Assembly: GCA_905216095.1 (NCBI GenBank)
Contig: CAJMSQ010000014.1
Location: 1 to 56,478, forward strand
DNA length: 56,478 nt
Reading direction: 5' to 3'
From: an uncultured bacterium
GTDB lineage: Bacteria; Bacteroidota; Bacteroidia; Bacteroidales; Bacteroidaceae
Part shown: positions 34,522 through 43,958 of the stretch, piece by piece
Layout: each line of letters starts with the position of its first letter
Numbering within the stretch: position 1 is the stretch's first letter
Notes under the pieces: generated by a model
What the model saw: the letters and a program-made list of their open reading frames with translations, nothing else
Database searches by the model: none
Told to the model about the DNA's origin: nothing
Position numbers and translations under genes: made by a program

Positions 34522-35283
34522 TCAGTTCACGACCAATTGTGGAAAATACTCCCTCAGGATTTCTTCGGCGCGAGCCAGCTGTTCCGGGGTGTTCTCCTTG
34601 GTGTCTTTCAGTGCATACTTCCAGCCCAGGGCCTCGTACTTGTGCACGCCGAGCGTGTGGTAGGGGAGCAGTTCCACGCGCTCTATCTGTTTGTATCCGC
34701 CGAAGTGCTCGCCCAGTCTGCGCAGGTCGGCCTCGGCGTCGCTCAGTCCCGGTACGAGTACATACCGCAGCCAGAACGGATGGCCCTGCGTTTCGAGCCA
34801 TTCGGCCGTGCGCAACGTCTGCGTGTTCGGGCGGCCCGTGATGTGTTGGTGGCGTTCCGTGTCGATTTCCTTTACGTCCAGCAGGATGAGGTCGGCCAGC
34901 CGGAAAAGCTCTTCCACGTGCCGGTTCCAGACACCGCCGTTCGTGTCGATGCAGGTGTGTATGCCGGCCTCTTTCAGGCGGCGGAAAAGCGGTATCAGGG
35001 CCTCGGCCTGCGCCGTGGGCTCGCCGCCCGAGAATGTGATGCCGCCGCGCCGGCCGAAGAAGGGCTTCATGCTGACGGCCTGTTCCAGTATGTAGTCGGC
35101 GTCGGTCGGCGTGCTTTCGCCCACGGCATCTATGGTGTCGGGATTGGCACAGTACAGGCAGCGGAACGGACATCCCTGCAGGAAGACGACATAGCGCAGC
35201 CCGGGGCCGTCGAACGTGCCCATCGACTCGTAGCTGTGTACGCGTATGGGGAGTTTGCCCGGAGTAGGTGTTGTTTCAGTCAT
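34522..35283 (-). CDS. pflA: Pyruvate formate-lyase activating enzyme
   Basis: A 253-residue radical SAM enzyme. CPFRCLYC is the CX3CX2C motif of glycyl-radical activases, holding the [4Fe-4S] cluster; GGEPTAQ follows as the SAM-binding GGE motif. It takes a hydrogen from the glycine of PflB and so activates it under anaerobic conditions. The start at 35283 gives the normal length and begins MTETTPTPGK; an upstream frame adds 25 residues without support. It lies 168 bases after pflB, with a hairpin between. Confidence 0.95.
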   Translation of the reverse strand: MTETTPTPGKLPIRVHSYESMGTFDGPGLRYVVFLQGCPFRCLYCANPDTIDAVGESTPTDADYILEQAVSMKPFFGRRGGITFSGGEPTAQAEALIPLFRRLKEAGIHTCIDTNGGVWNRHVEELFRLADLILLDVKEIDTERHQHITGRPNTQTLRTAEWLETQGHPFWLRYVLVPGLSDAEADLRRLGEHFGGYKQIERVELLPYHTLGVHKYEALGWKYALKDTKENTPEQLARAEEILREYFPQLVVN

Positions 35284-35393
35284 GGTGTAAAATGTTTTTG
35301 CTGGCGGCCGGGATAATTTTTCGGCCGGAAACGGAAGTCCGTCCGCGGTGCGGATCATCCCCTCCGCCGCAAAGGTTATGTTTGGGAACGAAG

Positions 35394-35417
35394 AGCGGAC
35401 GACAGATGCCGTCCGCT
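35394..35417 (-). terminator. Hairpin between pflB and pflA
   Basis: AGCGGACG (35394-35401) pairs with CGTCCGCT (35410-35417). It lies 35 bases after the pflB stop and would partly stop transcripts, which fits the need for much more lyase than activase. Confidence 0.6.
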
Positions 35418-35451
35418 TCTCCTTTTCAATATGTTTTCCGTACCGTTGTCA

Positions 35452-37680
35452 TCACATGCGCTCGTGGAAGGAGCGGCTGATGACTTCGAGCTGGTGTTCA
35501 CGGCTCAGTTTGGTGAAGTTTACGGCGTAGCCGCTGACACGTATGGTGAGCTGCGGGTATTTTTCGGGATGCTCCATGGCATCTTCGAGCATTTCGCGGT
35601 TCAGAACGTTCACGTTCAGGTGGTGTGCGCCTTTCGTGAAGTATCCGTCCATCATCGTGACGAGGTTCTCGACGCGCTCTTCGGGCGTGGGACCGAGCGA
35701 TTTCGGCACGATGGAGAATGTATTGGAGATACCGTCCTGCGAGTCACGGTAGCGCAGCTTGGCCACACTGCTCAGGGAGGCGATGGCGCCGTTCTTGTCG
35801 CGTCCGTGCATGGGGTTCGCGCCCGGAGCGAAGGCTACGCCCTTCGCGCGTCCGTCGGGAGTGGCTCCGGTCTTCTTGCCATACATCACGTTGGACGTGA
35901 TGGTGAGGAGCGAGAGCGTGGGGCGTGCGTTCTTGTAGACGGGCAGCTTCTTGAGTTCCTCGCTGAAGAAGTAAACCAAGTCCACACCGAGGTGGTCTAC
36001 GCGGTCGTCGTTGTTGCCGAAGCAGGGGAAATCGCCTTCTATGTCGAACCTGTCGGTCACTCCCATCTCGTTGCGGTGGGCGGTCACCTTGGCATACTTG
36101 ATGGCCGACAGGGAATCGAGTGCGATGGACAAGCCTGCCACACCGTAGGCCAGGTTGATGCGCGGGTCAGTATCGATAAAGGCCATCTGCGCCTTCTCGT
36201 AGTAATACTTGTCGTGCATGTAGTGGATGATGTTCATGGCCTCGTTGTACACGCGGGCTATCTGGGTGAGCACCTTCTTATAGTTGGTGAGCACTTCGTC
36301 GAAGTTGAGCACGTCGCTCTTCAGGGCGGGGATGCCTTCGACCATGACCGTGCCCGTGTTCTCGCAGCGTCCGCCGTTGATGGCCAGCAGCAAGGCTTTC
36401 GCCAGATTGCATCTGGCACCGAAGAACTGTATCTGACGGCCGATGTCCTGGTAGCTTACGCAGCAGGCGATGCCGTAGTCGTCCGAGTTACGTACCTCGC
36501 GCATGAGCGTGTCGTTCTCATACTGGATGGAACTCGTGTCTACCGAAACCTTTGCGCAGAAGTTCTTGAAACCTTCAGGCAGTTCGGGGCTCCAGAGCAC
36601 GGTCAGGTTGGGCTCGGGCGAAGGACCGAGGTTGTAAAGTGTCTGCAGGAAGCGGAAAGAAGTCTTCGTCACCTTCGTGCGTCCGTCGTTGAAGCGTCCG
36701 CCCAAGGATTCGGTCACCCAGGTCGGGTCGCCGGCGAAGATGTCATTATAGCTGCCCATGCGCAGATGGCGCACCATGCGGAGTTTGATGACGAACTGGT
36801 CAATCAGCTCCTGGGCAAACGTCTCGTCGATAAGGCCATGCTTCAGGTCGTGCTCGATGTAGATGTCGAGGAACGAGGAAACGTTTCCGAGCGACATGGC
36901 TGCGCCGTCCTGTTCCTTGACTGCGGCAAGGTAAGCCATATATACCCACTGCACAGCCTCTTGTGCGGTCTGTGCGGGGCGGCTCAGGTCGAGCCCGTAG
37001 TATTCTCCGAGCACCTTCATCTCTTTCAGTGCCTTGATTTGCTCGGCCACTTCTTCGCGGGTGCGGATGCGGGCTTCCGTCATCGGGCCGGTCAGTGCGG
37101 CTTTGTCTGCCTGTTTGGCCTCGATGATGCGGTCCAGTCCGTAGAGGGCGAGACGGCGGTAGTCGCCGATGATGCGGCCGCGGGCGTAGTTGTCGGGAAG
37201 TCCCGTCAGGAAGCCCAGGGAGCGGAAACGGCGTATCTCTTCGGTGTAGACGTCAAACACACCGTCGTTGTGGGTCTTGCGGTAGTTCGTGAAGATGTCC
37301 TTTACCTTCGGATTGACCTCCATGCCGTTTTCGGCACAAGCCTTTTCCACCACCTTGATGCCGCCGAAAGGCTTGATGGCACGCTTGAGGAGCATGTCGG
37401 TCTGCAGACCTACGATGATTTCGTTCTCCTTGTCGATGTAACCGGCCTTGTGCGAGGAAATGGTGGATACGGTGTCGGGGTCGAGCGCGCGGATGCCGTT
37501 GTTGGCACGTTCCTCTTCGATGGCGTCGAGGCAGACTTTCCATACGCTTAACGTGCGCTCCGTCGGTCCTTGCAGGAAAGATGCGTCGCCTTCATAGGGC
37601 GTGATGTTCTTGCGGACGAAGTCGGTCACGTTAATCTCCTGGCTCCAAGGCCCGTCTATAAAGTGAGATTTCAGTTCCAT
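35452..37680 (-). CDS. pflB: Formate C-acetyltransferase (pyruvate formate-lyase)
   Basis: A 742-residue glycyl-radical enzyme that splits pyruvate and CoA into acetyl-CoA and formate. The active-site cysteine pair is in [12 protein letters not shown] and the radical glycine in [11 protein letters not shown] near the C-terminus. Length is close to the usual 750-760. With the acetate kinase at 42067-43260 it would give ATP and acetate during fermentation. A -7 element (37723-37716) lies 36 bases upstream of the start. Confidence 0.97.
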   Translation of the reverse strand: MELKSHFIDGPWSQEINVTDFVRKNITPYEGDASFLQGPTERTLSVWKVCLDAIEEERANNGIRALDPDTVSTISSHKAGYIDKENEIIVGLQTDMLLKRAIKPFGGIKVVEKACAENGMEVNPKVKDIFTNYRKTHNDGVFDVYTEEIRRFRSLGFLTGLPDNYARGRIIGDYRRLALYGLDRIIEAKQADKAALTGPMTEARIRTREEVAEQIKALKEMKVLGEYYGLDLSRPAQTAQEAVQWVYMAYLAAVKEQDGAAMSLGNVSSFLDIYIEHDLKHGLIDETFAQELIDQFVIKLRMVRHLRMGSYNDIFAGDPTWVTESLGGRFNDGRTKVTKTSFRFLQTLYNLGPSPEPNLTVLWSPELPEGFKNFCAKVSVDTSSIQYENDTLMREVRNSDDYGIACCVSYQDIGRQIQFFGARCNLAKALLLAINGGRCENTGTVMVEGIPALKSDVLNFDEVLTNYKKVLTQIARVYNEAMNIIHYMHDKYYYEKAQMAFIDTDPRINLAYGVAGLSIALDSLSAIKYAKVTAHRNEMGVTDRFDIEGDFPCFGNNDDRVDHLGVDLVYFFSEELKKLPVYKNARPTLSLLTITSNVMYGKKTGATPDGRAKGVAFAPGANPMHGRDKNGAIASLSSVAKLRYRDSQDGISNTFSIVPKSLGPTPEERVENLVTMMDGYFTKGAHHLNVNVLNREMLEDAMEHPEKYPQLTIRVSGYAVNFTKLSREHQLEVISRSFHERM

Positions 37681-37715
37681 AATAAAAAATAGATTAAATG
37701 ATACTTTTAGGACTG

Positions 37716-37723
37716 CAAATTTA
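37716..37723 (-). promoter_or_regulatory. -7 element of pflB
   Basis: Leftward TAAATTTG matches TAnnTTTG; no clear -33 partner is seen. The rest of the 308-base gap up to 37988 has no gene. Confidence 0.5.
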
Positions 37724-37922
37724 CGATTTTAATTTGAATTAACGCCATATAAGATGGATTTTAGTATGTTTTTCACCATTTTACTGCGGGTACGGATTAG
37801 GCCTCGGGGAGCCGTTCCGTCCTGTCCGCTATCTTCGGGATTCTTGCAGGGAGGTGTTTGCCTTTTGCTCCGTACAACGGGTTAAATATCGCTGCGTGTG
37901 ACCGCGTTTCGATATAATATGC

Positions 37923-37930
37923 TAAATTTG
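37923..37930 (+). promoter_or_regulatory. -7 element of the DUF4405-flippase pair
   Basis: TAAATTTG lies 58 bases before the start codon at 37989. No clear TTTG is seen at the proper distance. Confidence 0.4.
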
Positions 37931-37988
37931 CAGCATTTGAAACATCGGCCGGACGGCCGTTGTATGTATTACCTTTAATATTCATACG

Positions 37989-38423
37989 ATGGATTCTGCA
38001 AATAAAAAGGCCGCTGTCGGCATTGCGCTTGTCCTGTTGCTGGCTTTCATGCTTGTGACAGGTGTCATACTGCATCTCAAGAAGCATGGAATTCTTATCG
38101 AGCCGCGCTCCGTCATCAAAACCGTCCATTGGGCGGCGGGAAGCCTCATGGCTGTGCTCGCCGTGTGCCATTACAGGCAGTTCCGTCGGGTGCTGTCGGC
38201 CATGAAACTGCGCTTCCGGTGGTTTCGGACAGCCACCTGGTGTCTTGCGGCCCTGCTGACGGCCGTGGTTGCCACGGGCCTGTTCAAACTCTTGTCGCCG
38301 GTCAAGGTGCCGCATCTCGGACTGTGGCATTATTTTATCGGCCTCGCCATGTCGGGATTCGCCATTGTGCATCTCGTGCGCGGCATTCCCAGCTGGTGGA
38401 GACTGGTAAAACGTAAAAGGTGA
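37989..38423 (+). CDS. Four-helix membrane protein, DUF4405-type, possible b-type cytochrome
   Basis: The protein has 144 residues and four membrane helices. Histidines sit in or near the helices in a pattern like that of cytochrome b561-type proteins: VILHLKKHG, KTVHWAAG, VCHYRQ, GLWHYFIG and AIVHLVRG. The DUF4405 family has this form, and heme binding by two His pairs is likely but not proven. It has no partner oxidoreductase here; the flippase gene follows after 15 bases. Confidence 0.65.
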   Translation: MDSANKKAAVGIALVLLLAFMLVTGVILHLKKHGILIEPRSVIKTVHWAAGSLMAVLAVCHYRQFRRVLSAMKLRFRWFRTATWCLAALLTAVVATGLFKLLSPVKVPHLGLWHYFIGLAMSGFAIVHLVRGIPSWWRLVKRKR

Positions 38424-38438
38424 AGAAGGAATCGGGAC

Positions 38439-39893
38439 ATGGAGAATGGTGAAACGCTGAAAGAAAATACCGCCAAAGGATTCTTTTGGGCGGCGTGCAG
38501 CAACGGGACTCAGCAGCTGGTCACGCTGCTCGTGGGCATCGTGCTGGCGAGGTTGCTCGATGTGGCCGATTACGGTATGGTAGCCATGCTCAGCGTGTTT
38601 TCCGTATTGGCCGGCTGCCTGCAGGAGAGCGGTTTCACGAGTGCCCTGGCCGTCAGGAAGGAGGCCCGGCACGAGGACTTCAATGCTGTGTTCTGGTTCA
38701 ACGTGTCCGTGGGCGCGCTGGTCTATGTCCTGTTGTTTTTCACCGTACCTTTTATCGCCGAATTCAACCATACGCCCGAGCTGACCCTGCTGGGTCGTGT
38801 CATTTTCGTCGGCTTCGTCGTGTCGAGCACGGGTACGGCCCATTCGGCCTATCTCTTCCGCAATCTGATGGTGCGCCAACGGACCGCGGCGCAGGTGATA
38901 GCCTCGTTCGTGTCGGGGCTGACCGGTATCGGGTCGGCGCTGCTCGGATGGGGATGCTGGAGTCTCGTCGTGATGGACCTGACATACAAGACGGTCAATA
39001 CCGTCGTTCTCTGGCACTACTCTTCGTGGCGGCCTACATGGCCGGTCGATTTCCGTCCGGCTTTCGAAATGTTTGCTTTCAGCAGCCGTCTGTTGCTCAC
39101 CAACGTGCTCAACACGCTCAACGGGCAGTTGTTGCAGACTTTGCTGGGACATTTCTATCCTGCCGGCAGACTGGGCCACTACTCGCAGGCCAACAAGTGG
39201 AACATGATGGGCACGCAGTTCCTGACAGGTATCATCGGAAACGTGGCGCAGCCTGTGCTGGCCCGTGTGAACGGCGAGGCCGACCGGCAGGTCAGGATAT
39301 TCAGAAAGATGTTGCGCTTCACTTCGCTGCTTTCTTTCCCGCTTCTGTTGGGCCTGGCCTTGGTTGCGCCGGAATTCATCGTACTTACCATCGGCCCCAA
39401 GTGGGCGGAGTGCGTCCCATACCTGCAGACGTTGTGCGTGGGCGGGGCTTTCGTTCCGCTGTGTCAGGCCTTTTCCAATCTGATTATCAGCAAAGGCCGC
39501 TCGGACTACTTCATGGCGGCGACATGCGGCTTTTTGCTTTTGCAACTTGTCGCGGTCGTGCTGCTTTACCGTGAGGGTATCCAGGCCTTGCTCTATGCAG
39601 TGGCCGGCCTGAACGTGGTGTGGACCGGCGTATGGTACGGCTTTGCGCGCCGGCTGGTACGGCTGACACCGCTACAAGTGCTTTCCGACACACTGCCTTT
39701 CCTTTTGGCCGCACTTGCCGGCATGTCCGTTGCCGCTTTGACGGCTTCGCTCGTACCGTCCCGCCTGCTGTCCCTGGCGGTCAAGGTAGTTGTTGCCGCC
39801 ATCGTGTATTGTACGGTGATGCAGTTGTCGGGAGCCGCTATCTGGCGTGAGTGCGTGCAATTCGTTTCCGCACGTTTGCGGCGGGCGGGATGA
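38439..39893 (+). CDS. Polysaccharide / lipid-linked oligosaccharide flippase (Wzx-like)
   Basis: A 484-residue membrane protein with about 14 helices of the MOP superfamily, polysaccharide transport branch. The start TAKGFFWAACSNGTQQLVTLLVGIVLARLL is typical, as is the region QANKWNMMGTQFLTGIIGNVAQPVLARV in the middle. It should move undecaprenyl-linked sugar units to the outer leaflet. No glycosyltransferase or polymerase gene stands beside it, so the glycan is unknown. It ends 33 bases before the convergent sorting-domain protein gene. Confidence 0.88.
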   Translation: MENGETLKENTAKGFFWAACSNGTQQLVTLLVGIVLARLLDVADYGMVAMLSVFSVLAGCLQESGFTSALAVRKEARHEDFNAVFWFNVSVGALVYVLLFFTVPFIAEFNHTPELTLLGRVIFVGFVVSSTGTAHSAYLFRNLMVRQRTAAQVIASFVSGLTGIGSALLGWGCWSLVVMDLTYKTVNTVVLWHYSSWRPTWPVDFRPAFEMFAFSSRLLLTNVLNTLNGQLLQTLLGHFYPAGRLGHYSQANKWNMMGTQFLTGIIGNVAQPVLARVNGEADRQVRIFRKMLRFTSLLSFPLLLGLALVAPEFIVLTIGPKWAECVPYLQTLCVGGAFVPLCQAFSNLIISKGRSDYFMAATCGFLLLQLVAVVLLYREGIQALLYAVAGLNVVWTGVWYGFARRLVRLTPLQVLSDTLPFLLAALAGMSVAALTASLVPSRLLSLAVKVVVAAIVYCTVMQLSGAAIWRECVQFVSARLRRAG

Positions 39894-39925
39894 ACGGATA
39901 TAAGATAAAAATTAGGTGAGTCGTT

Positions 39926-41812
39926 TTATTTCAATAGGAACTTTCTATTCATTGTCTTGTTCCGTTTTTTGTCTTCCAGCGTCAGCATGTAACATCCTGC
40001 TTTTAGTTCGATGGTGTGGCTTGTGATGGCTTTGGCATAGGCCACCAGCATCCCGTTAATGGCATATACGAGAGCGTTGATGGGATGATTGCTTTGTATC
40101 TCAATACCTTTATTCCGTAGAAGTCTTATTTCCAATCCTGCCGGACCATTGCTATTTGTTGCGAGTCCCGATGCAATGTACACTTCTTCTTGAAGGAATT
40201 TGCTTGCTGTGCCATAGGCATTGTCGAGAGATATGTCAATATATGCCTTGCCGCCTTTCACTAATGGCCCGACATGGATGACATCGCCCGTAAACTTGTA
40301 TTGGAGAACAGTTCCTGTGTCGTCTGACACGAGTATACTCCCTTTGGATGCTCCTTTCTGCTGAATAGACAGGTCGAATTTATAGTGCTGACTGTCGGGA
40401 AAAGATACACTGGAAATGGTCACATTTCCGATGAGTGGCCTTGTCTCCAGTGAAAGCGGTAGCGTATAGTCTGTTTCCGACACACGGCATATCACTCTCG
40501 CCTCTATACAGCCGAATTTATCCAGCGAACCTAAGGAGAGATCGGGTGTAATGGTGAATGATGTTCCTGAATGGTTGGCTATGTTTTCGTAGTCGCCTTT
40601 GTCCTTGTTATAAACTTGATATATCCAGACCGCTTGCCCTGCGCCTTCCTGCGTTGCTGCTCTCTGTGCTGTGAATGATAGGTTATCGTATACGGAACCA
40701 TATCCTAATACGTCCGTACCGGCACTGGTTATTTCTACGTCATACGGTTTCACGTTCCAACCTATGGCGGCCATGACGTCCAATGTCTCTCTGTTGATGG
40801 GAAGTAGCCGCTTATCGTCTGTTTGCGGATATTCCATGATGTTGTCATGACCTAACGAGAAATAGTTTCCACTTAGCAATGGAACGTATCCGGCGGTTCC
40901 ATATATATTATAACTGAAGGAAGAAGACTTCAGATGAAGTGGTTTTGAAAAGAAAGCCTCAAGTTCTGAAGAACTCATGTAGTTGATGTTTGATAGAAAG
41001 CAGTTTCCATCCGTTAGTAAACGGTCGAAAGGAGAAATAGCCTGTGGTATGGCTGTTTCTAATCTATCTTCTCTCTTTGTTACCGAACTTCCGAATCCTA
41101 AGATGTGTGCAATATGGCGCAGGAAAGCACGGGACATGCTAACGTTTCCACTGCTTGTGCCATCGTATGCCCATGAAGAGTTCCAATCAATACACGCATT
41201 GATTTTTATAGTGTCGTGTGTGTCATTCCCTGAACCTGATGTCTGATAATAAAGACTTCCGGGTTGAGATTCTTGTTGGCTTTTACGAATATAGCTGACG
41301 GTTGTGGCTATTTCTATTTCCGGATCTAAATCTTCGGATATGCAGACGAAGAATTTGATGGGAACTTTGATGTCAAGTCTTTCTTCCCATGTGTTCATTG
41401 CTATCTTCAAGCAATGTTTTACTCCCTCCGTCATAAAATAGTTGTCATCGTATGTGGCGATAATCTTCTTCTGTCGTGAAAAGATTTGTCCTTGTTCGGA
41501 TTTTGCAGTTCGACTTATCATCGGACGATTTGCGCTTTGGGTATATGATGCATCTCTTGTGTTGTCTGCATATACTACAAATCCCCGGTTATTTATATCC
41601 TGGGCTGATATAATATTTGTATAGGACAGCAGTGGCAGACATAGAATGAGCAATACGAGAAGCCTTTTTGTTTTCAGAAAGTTGCCCGATTGGTCGTTTC
41701 TCGATGGGTATCCGGTCGCAAACGAGACCGTGTTGCTGTGAGACTGATATAGTTTTCTCATTTTTTCTTCAAAGAGATTGTTCCGCGTAAAGGGATTGAA
41801 AGATCGTATCAT
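39926..41812 (-). CDS. Metalloprotease-like secreted protein with lost active site and type IX-like sorting domain
   Basis: A 628-residue protein. A hydrophobic signal core (KTKRLLVLLILCLPLLSYTNIISAQ region) is preceded by nearly 50 residues, which is long for a Sec signal; a -7 element 34 bases upstream supports the first ATG. The middle resembles M10/M43-type metalloproteases, but the zinc motif HEIAHILGFG of relatives reads RHIAHILGFG here: the first His and the catalytic Glu are both replaced. Immunoglobulin-like segments follow. The last 80 residues (VYAINGMLVAYAKA ... LKAGCYMLTL ... NRKFLLK) look like a type A T9SS sorting domain. It may be a binding protein rather than an enzyme. Confidence 0.7.
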   Translation of the reverse strand: MIRSFNPFTRNNLFEEKMRKLYQSHSNTVSFATGYPSRNDQSGNFLKTKRLLVLLILCLPLLSYTNIISAQDINNRGFVVYADNTRDASYTQSANRPMISRTAKSEQGQIFSRQKKIIATYDDNYFMTEGVKHCLKIAMNTWEERLDIKVPIKFFVCISEDLDPEIEIATTVSYIRKSQQESQPGSLYYQTSGSGNDTHDTIKINACIDWNSSWAYDGTSSGNVSMSRAFLRHIAHILGFGSSVTKREDRLETAIPQAISPFDRLLTDGNCFLSNINYMSSSELEAFFSKPLHLKSSSFSYNIYGTAGYVPLLSGNYFSLGHDNIMEYPQTDDKRLLPINRETLDVMAAIGWNVKPYDVEITSAGTDVLGYGSVYDNLSFTAQRAATQEGAGQAVWIYQVYNKDKGDYENIANHSGTSFTITPDLSLGSLDKFGCIEARVICRVSETDYTLPLSLETRPLIGNVTISSVSFPDSQHYKFDLSIQQKGASKGSILVSDDTGTVLQYKFTGDVIHVGPLVKGGKAYIDISLDNAYGTASKFLQEEVYIASGLATNSNGPAGLEIRLLRNKGIEIQSNHPINALVYAINGMLVAYAKAITSHTIELKAGCYMLTLEDKKRNKTMNRKFLLK

Positions 41813-41845
41813 AGGATAAAACCTTTATTGTAATTTATATGAGAG

Positions 41846-41853
41846 CAAATATA
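41846..41853 (-). promoter_or_regulatory. -7 element of the sorting-domain protein
   Basis: Leftward TATATTTG matches TAnnTTTG and lies 34 bases before the start codon. No -33 partner is clear. Confidence 0.45.
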
Positions 41854-41961
41854 TGGAGAAAAATAAAAAGGAAGGCGGATTATTGTAAAAAACGTTGTAT
41901 CGGAGTGGTTGCGTTGATACTTGTTCCTGTTTGGAACGTGGTTCTTGTCAGCATTGAAACG

Positions 41962-42001
41962 TTCTCCGCCCGTCAAACATGTTGGTTTGGCGGGCGGAGA
42001 A
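41962..42001 (-). terminator. ackA terminator hairpin
   Basis: TTCTCCGCCCG (41962-41972) pairs with CGGGCGGAGAA (41991-42001), with an inner CAAAC / GTTTG extension. It lies 65 bases after the ackA stop. The 41854-41961 stretch holds no convincing gene. Confidence 0.7.
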
Positions 42002-42066
42002 TACTTATAGCGGACGGCACGATACTTCCCGGTGGAAAATAATCTGCCGTGAGTTCTTGTTATGCC

Positions 42067-43260
42067 TTACTTCGTGACAAGTCCGAGCGTATCGCTGGCG
42101 ATGAGAAGTTCCTCGTCGGTGGGAACGACTACGACTTTCACGCGGCTGTCGGCGGTGGAGATGATTTCTTCCTCACCGAAATTCTTGCGGTTCTTTTCTT
42201 CGTCAAGCTTGATGCCGAGGAATTCGAGTCCGTTGACGGAGTTGTAGCGGACATCCCACTGGTGCTCGCCCACACCGGCCGTGAAGACGATGACATCGAC
42301 GCCTCCCATAATCGCGGCATAGGCTCCGATGTATTTCTTTATGCGGTGGGAATACATTTCGAGGGCGAGCGCCGCACGCTTGTTGCCGTTCTGGCTGGCA
42401 GCCTCTACTTCACGCATGTCGCTGGATACGCCTGAGATGCCCAACACGCCGCTCTGCTTGTTCAGCAAGTCGCTCATTTGATCGGGAGTGAAGCCTTCTT
42501 CCTTCATGATGGCCAGTACGGCGGATGCGTCGATGTCTCCGGAGCGCGTACCCATCATCATGCCCTCGAGCGGCGTAAGGCCCATGGACGTTTCGAAGCA
42601 CTTGCCGTTCTTCACGGCCGAGATGGAAGCGCCGTTGCCTATGTGGCAGGTGATGATCTTCAGGTTTTCGGCCTTTTCTCCGAGGAATTCGGCCACGCGG
42701 GCCGTCACGAAGCGGTGGCTGGTGCCATGTGCGCCCCAGCGTCTGATGTTGTTGTTCTCATAATACTTATAGGGAACGGCATACATGTAGCACTTCTCGG
42801 GCATGGTCTGGTGGAAAGCGGTGTCGAACACGAACACCTGCGGCAGTTCGGGCAGCATCTTCTTGACGGCCTGGTAGCCTTTTAGGTGGGCGGGGCTATG
42901 GAGCGGAGCCAGGTCCATATACTGTTTCCACTCTTCGAGCATGGCGTCGGTCACAATCTGGCTTTCGGTGAAGCGTCCGCCGGCCACGATGCGGTGTCCT
43001 GCCGCCGAAATCTCGTCCAAGCTCTTGATGGCGCCGTGTACCGGGTCGAGCAGTGTGTCGAACATCAGTTTGATGCCTTCCGTGTGGGTGGGACAGGGCG
43101 ATTCGATAATCTTGGTCTCACCGTCAATCTTGGTTTTGAGGAACGAACCCTCGAGTCCGATTTTCTCGATGCCGCCTGCGGCCAGCACAGACTTGTCGTC
43201 CATCTCATAAAGTTTGTACTTGATGGAGCTGCTGCCGCAATTGATGACTAATATCTTCAT
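42067..43260 (-). CDS. ackA: Acetate kinase
   Basis: A 397-residue ASKHA-fold kinase. Family motifs are complete: NCGSSSIKYKLYE at the start, HRIVAGG, FDTAFHQTMP with the catalytic Asp, WGAHGTSHRFV, HIGNGASISAV and FTAGVGEH. It makes ATP and acetate from acetyl phosphate. A pta gene, often adjacent in Bacteroidales, is not in the window. A -7 element 54 bases upstream, inside the end of the GNAT gene, suggests independent transcription. Confidence 0.97.
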   Translation of the reverse strand: MKILVINCGSSSIKYKLYEMDDKSVLAAGGIEKIGLEGSFLKTKIDGETKIIESPCPTHTEGIKLMFDTLLDPVHGAIKSLDEISAAGHRIVAGGRFTESQIVTDAMLEEWKQYMDLAPLHSPAHLKGYQAVKKMLPELPQVFVFDTAFHQTMPEKCYMYAVPYKYYENNNIRRWGAHGTSHRFVTARVAEFLGEKAENLKIITCHIGNGASISAVKNGKCFETSMGLTPLEGMMMGTRSGDIDASAVLAIMKEEGFTPDQMSDLLNKQSGVLGISGVSSDMREVEAASQNGNKRAALALEMYSHRIKKYIGAYAAIMGGVDVIVFTAGVGEHQWDVRYNSVNGLEFLGIKLDEEKNRKNFGEEEIISTADSRVKVVVVPTDEELLIASDTLGLVTK

Positions 43261-43301
43261 GGTTTGTTTTATGTATGAGTTTTGAAATGATTCGTATGCC
43301 G

Positions 43302-43943
43302 TTAAAACGATTGCAAAATTACTGCAATTTTTTTATTTTGAGGCCACTTCGCCTGTATTCTTCGGCAAATATCTTCGGCCGAGAGCGGTGAAGTGCGTTG
43401 CAGGTCCGTTTCCGTCCCGATTTCCATCCCCATGATGTAGTCGTTCATGAAGAAACCGTTCCCGATGTCGAAGTCGCCCGAGCGCAGGCAGGTCATGCCC
43501 ATCCGTTCATAGAACCTGCGTGCGCTGTTGTGGCGGTTCACGTTCAGTTCCATGCGGCAGGGCGACGGGTGTACCCGTCTGATGTGCTCCAGGGCCGTTT
43601 CGAAAAGGTAGTGTCCCAGACCTATACCTTGGAAGTCGGGGTTGAGGTAGATTTTTTGCAGGTGGAACAGGTCTTCCTCCTGTCTTTCTATGGAGACATA
43701 GCCGCAGGGGCGGCCGTTGAAGAGGGCCAGAAAGAAAACCTGCCCTTCCTCGCCCATCTGTCGCCGCAGGCTTTCTTCCGAATACATCCATTCCATCATG
43801 TACGCCAGTTGTTCGGGTGACAGGATGTCCCGATAAGTGGCGGGGAAGGCATGTCGTGCGATGTCTCTGATGATGCCGATGTCCGCCATGCCGGCCCGGC
43901 GGTGCGAGATGACAATCTTTTCGTTTCCTTCGTCGTTTTTCAT
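43302..43943 (-). CDS. GNAT-family N-acetyltransferase
   Basis: A 213-residue protein with one GNAT fold. Acetyl-CoA-binding motif A is LNPDFQGIGLGHYLFETAL (Q-x-x-G-x-G), and the downstream NVNRHNSARRFYERMGM is the usual motif B region. The substrate is unknown. The C-terminal 45 residues after the fold are not conserved in the family core. It starts 15 bases after the MATE gene ends and is probably in one transcript with it. Confidence 0.9.
   Translation of the reverse strand: MKNDEGNEKIVISHRRAGMADIGIIRDIARHAFPATYRDILSPEQLAYMMEWMYSEESLRRQMGEEGQVFFLALFNGRPCGYVSIERQEEDLFHLQKIYLNPDFQGIGLGHYLFETALEHIRRVHPSPCRMELNVNRHNSARRFYERMGMTCLRSGDFDIGNGFFMNDYIMGMEIGTETDLQRTSPLSAEDICRRIQAKWPQNKKIAVILQSF
43314..43321 (-). 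promoter_or_regulatory. -7 element of ackA
   Basis: Leftward TAATTTTG matches TAnnTTTG. It overlaps the last codons of the GNAT gene. No TTTG is seen at the usual distance. Confidence 0.45.
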
Positions 43944-43958
43944 GTGGCTATGTGCAGT

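Noticed and set aside
37797..39545. 582-codon open frame opposite the DUF4405 and flippase genes
   Set aside because: It runs antisense to two well-supported genes, has low-complexity His/Gln/Arg-rich composition and no family features; it is a shadow of GC-rich codons.
41839..42042. 67-codon frame between the sorting-domain protein and ackA
   Set aside because: It covers the ackA terminator hairpin and has no protein-like features.
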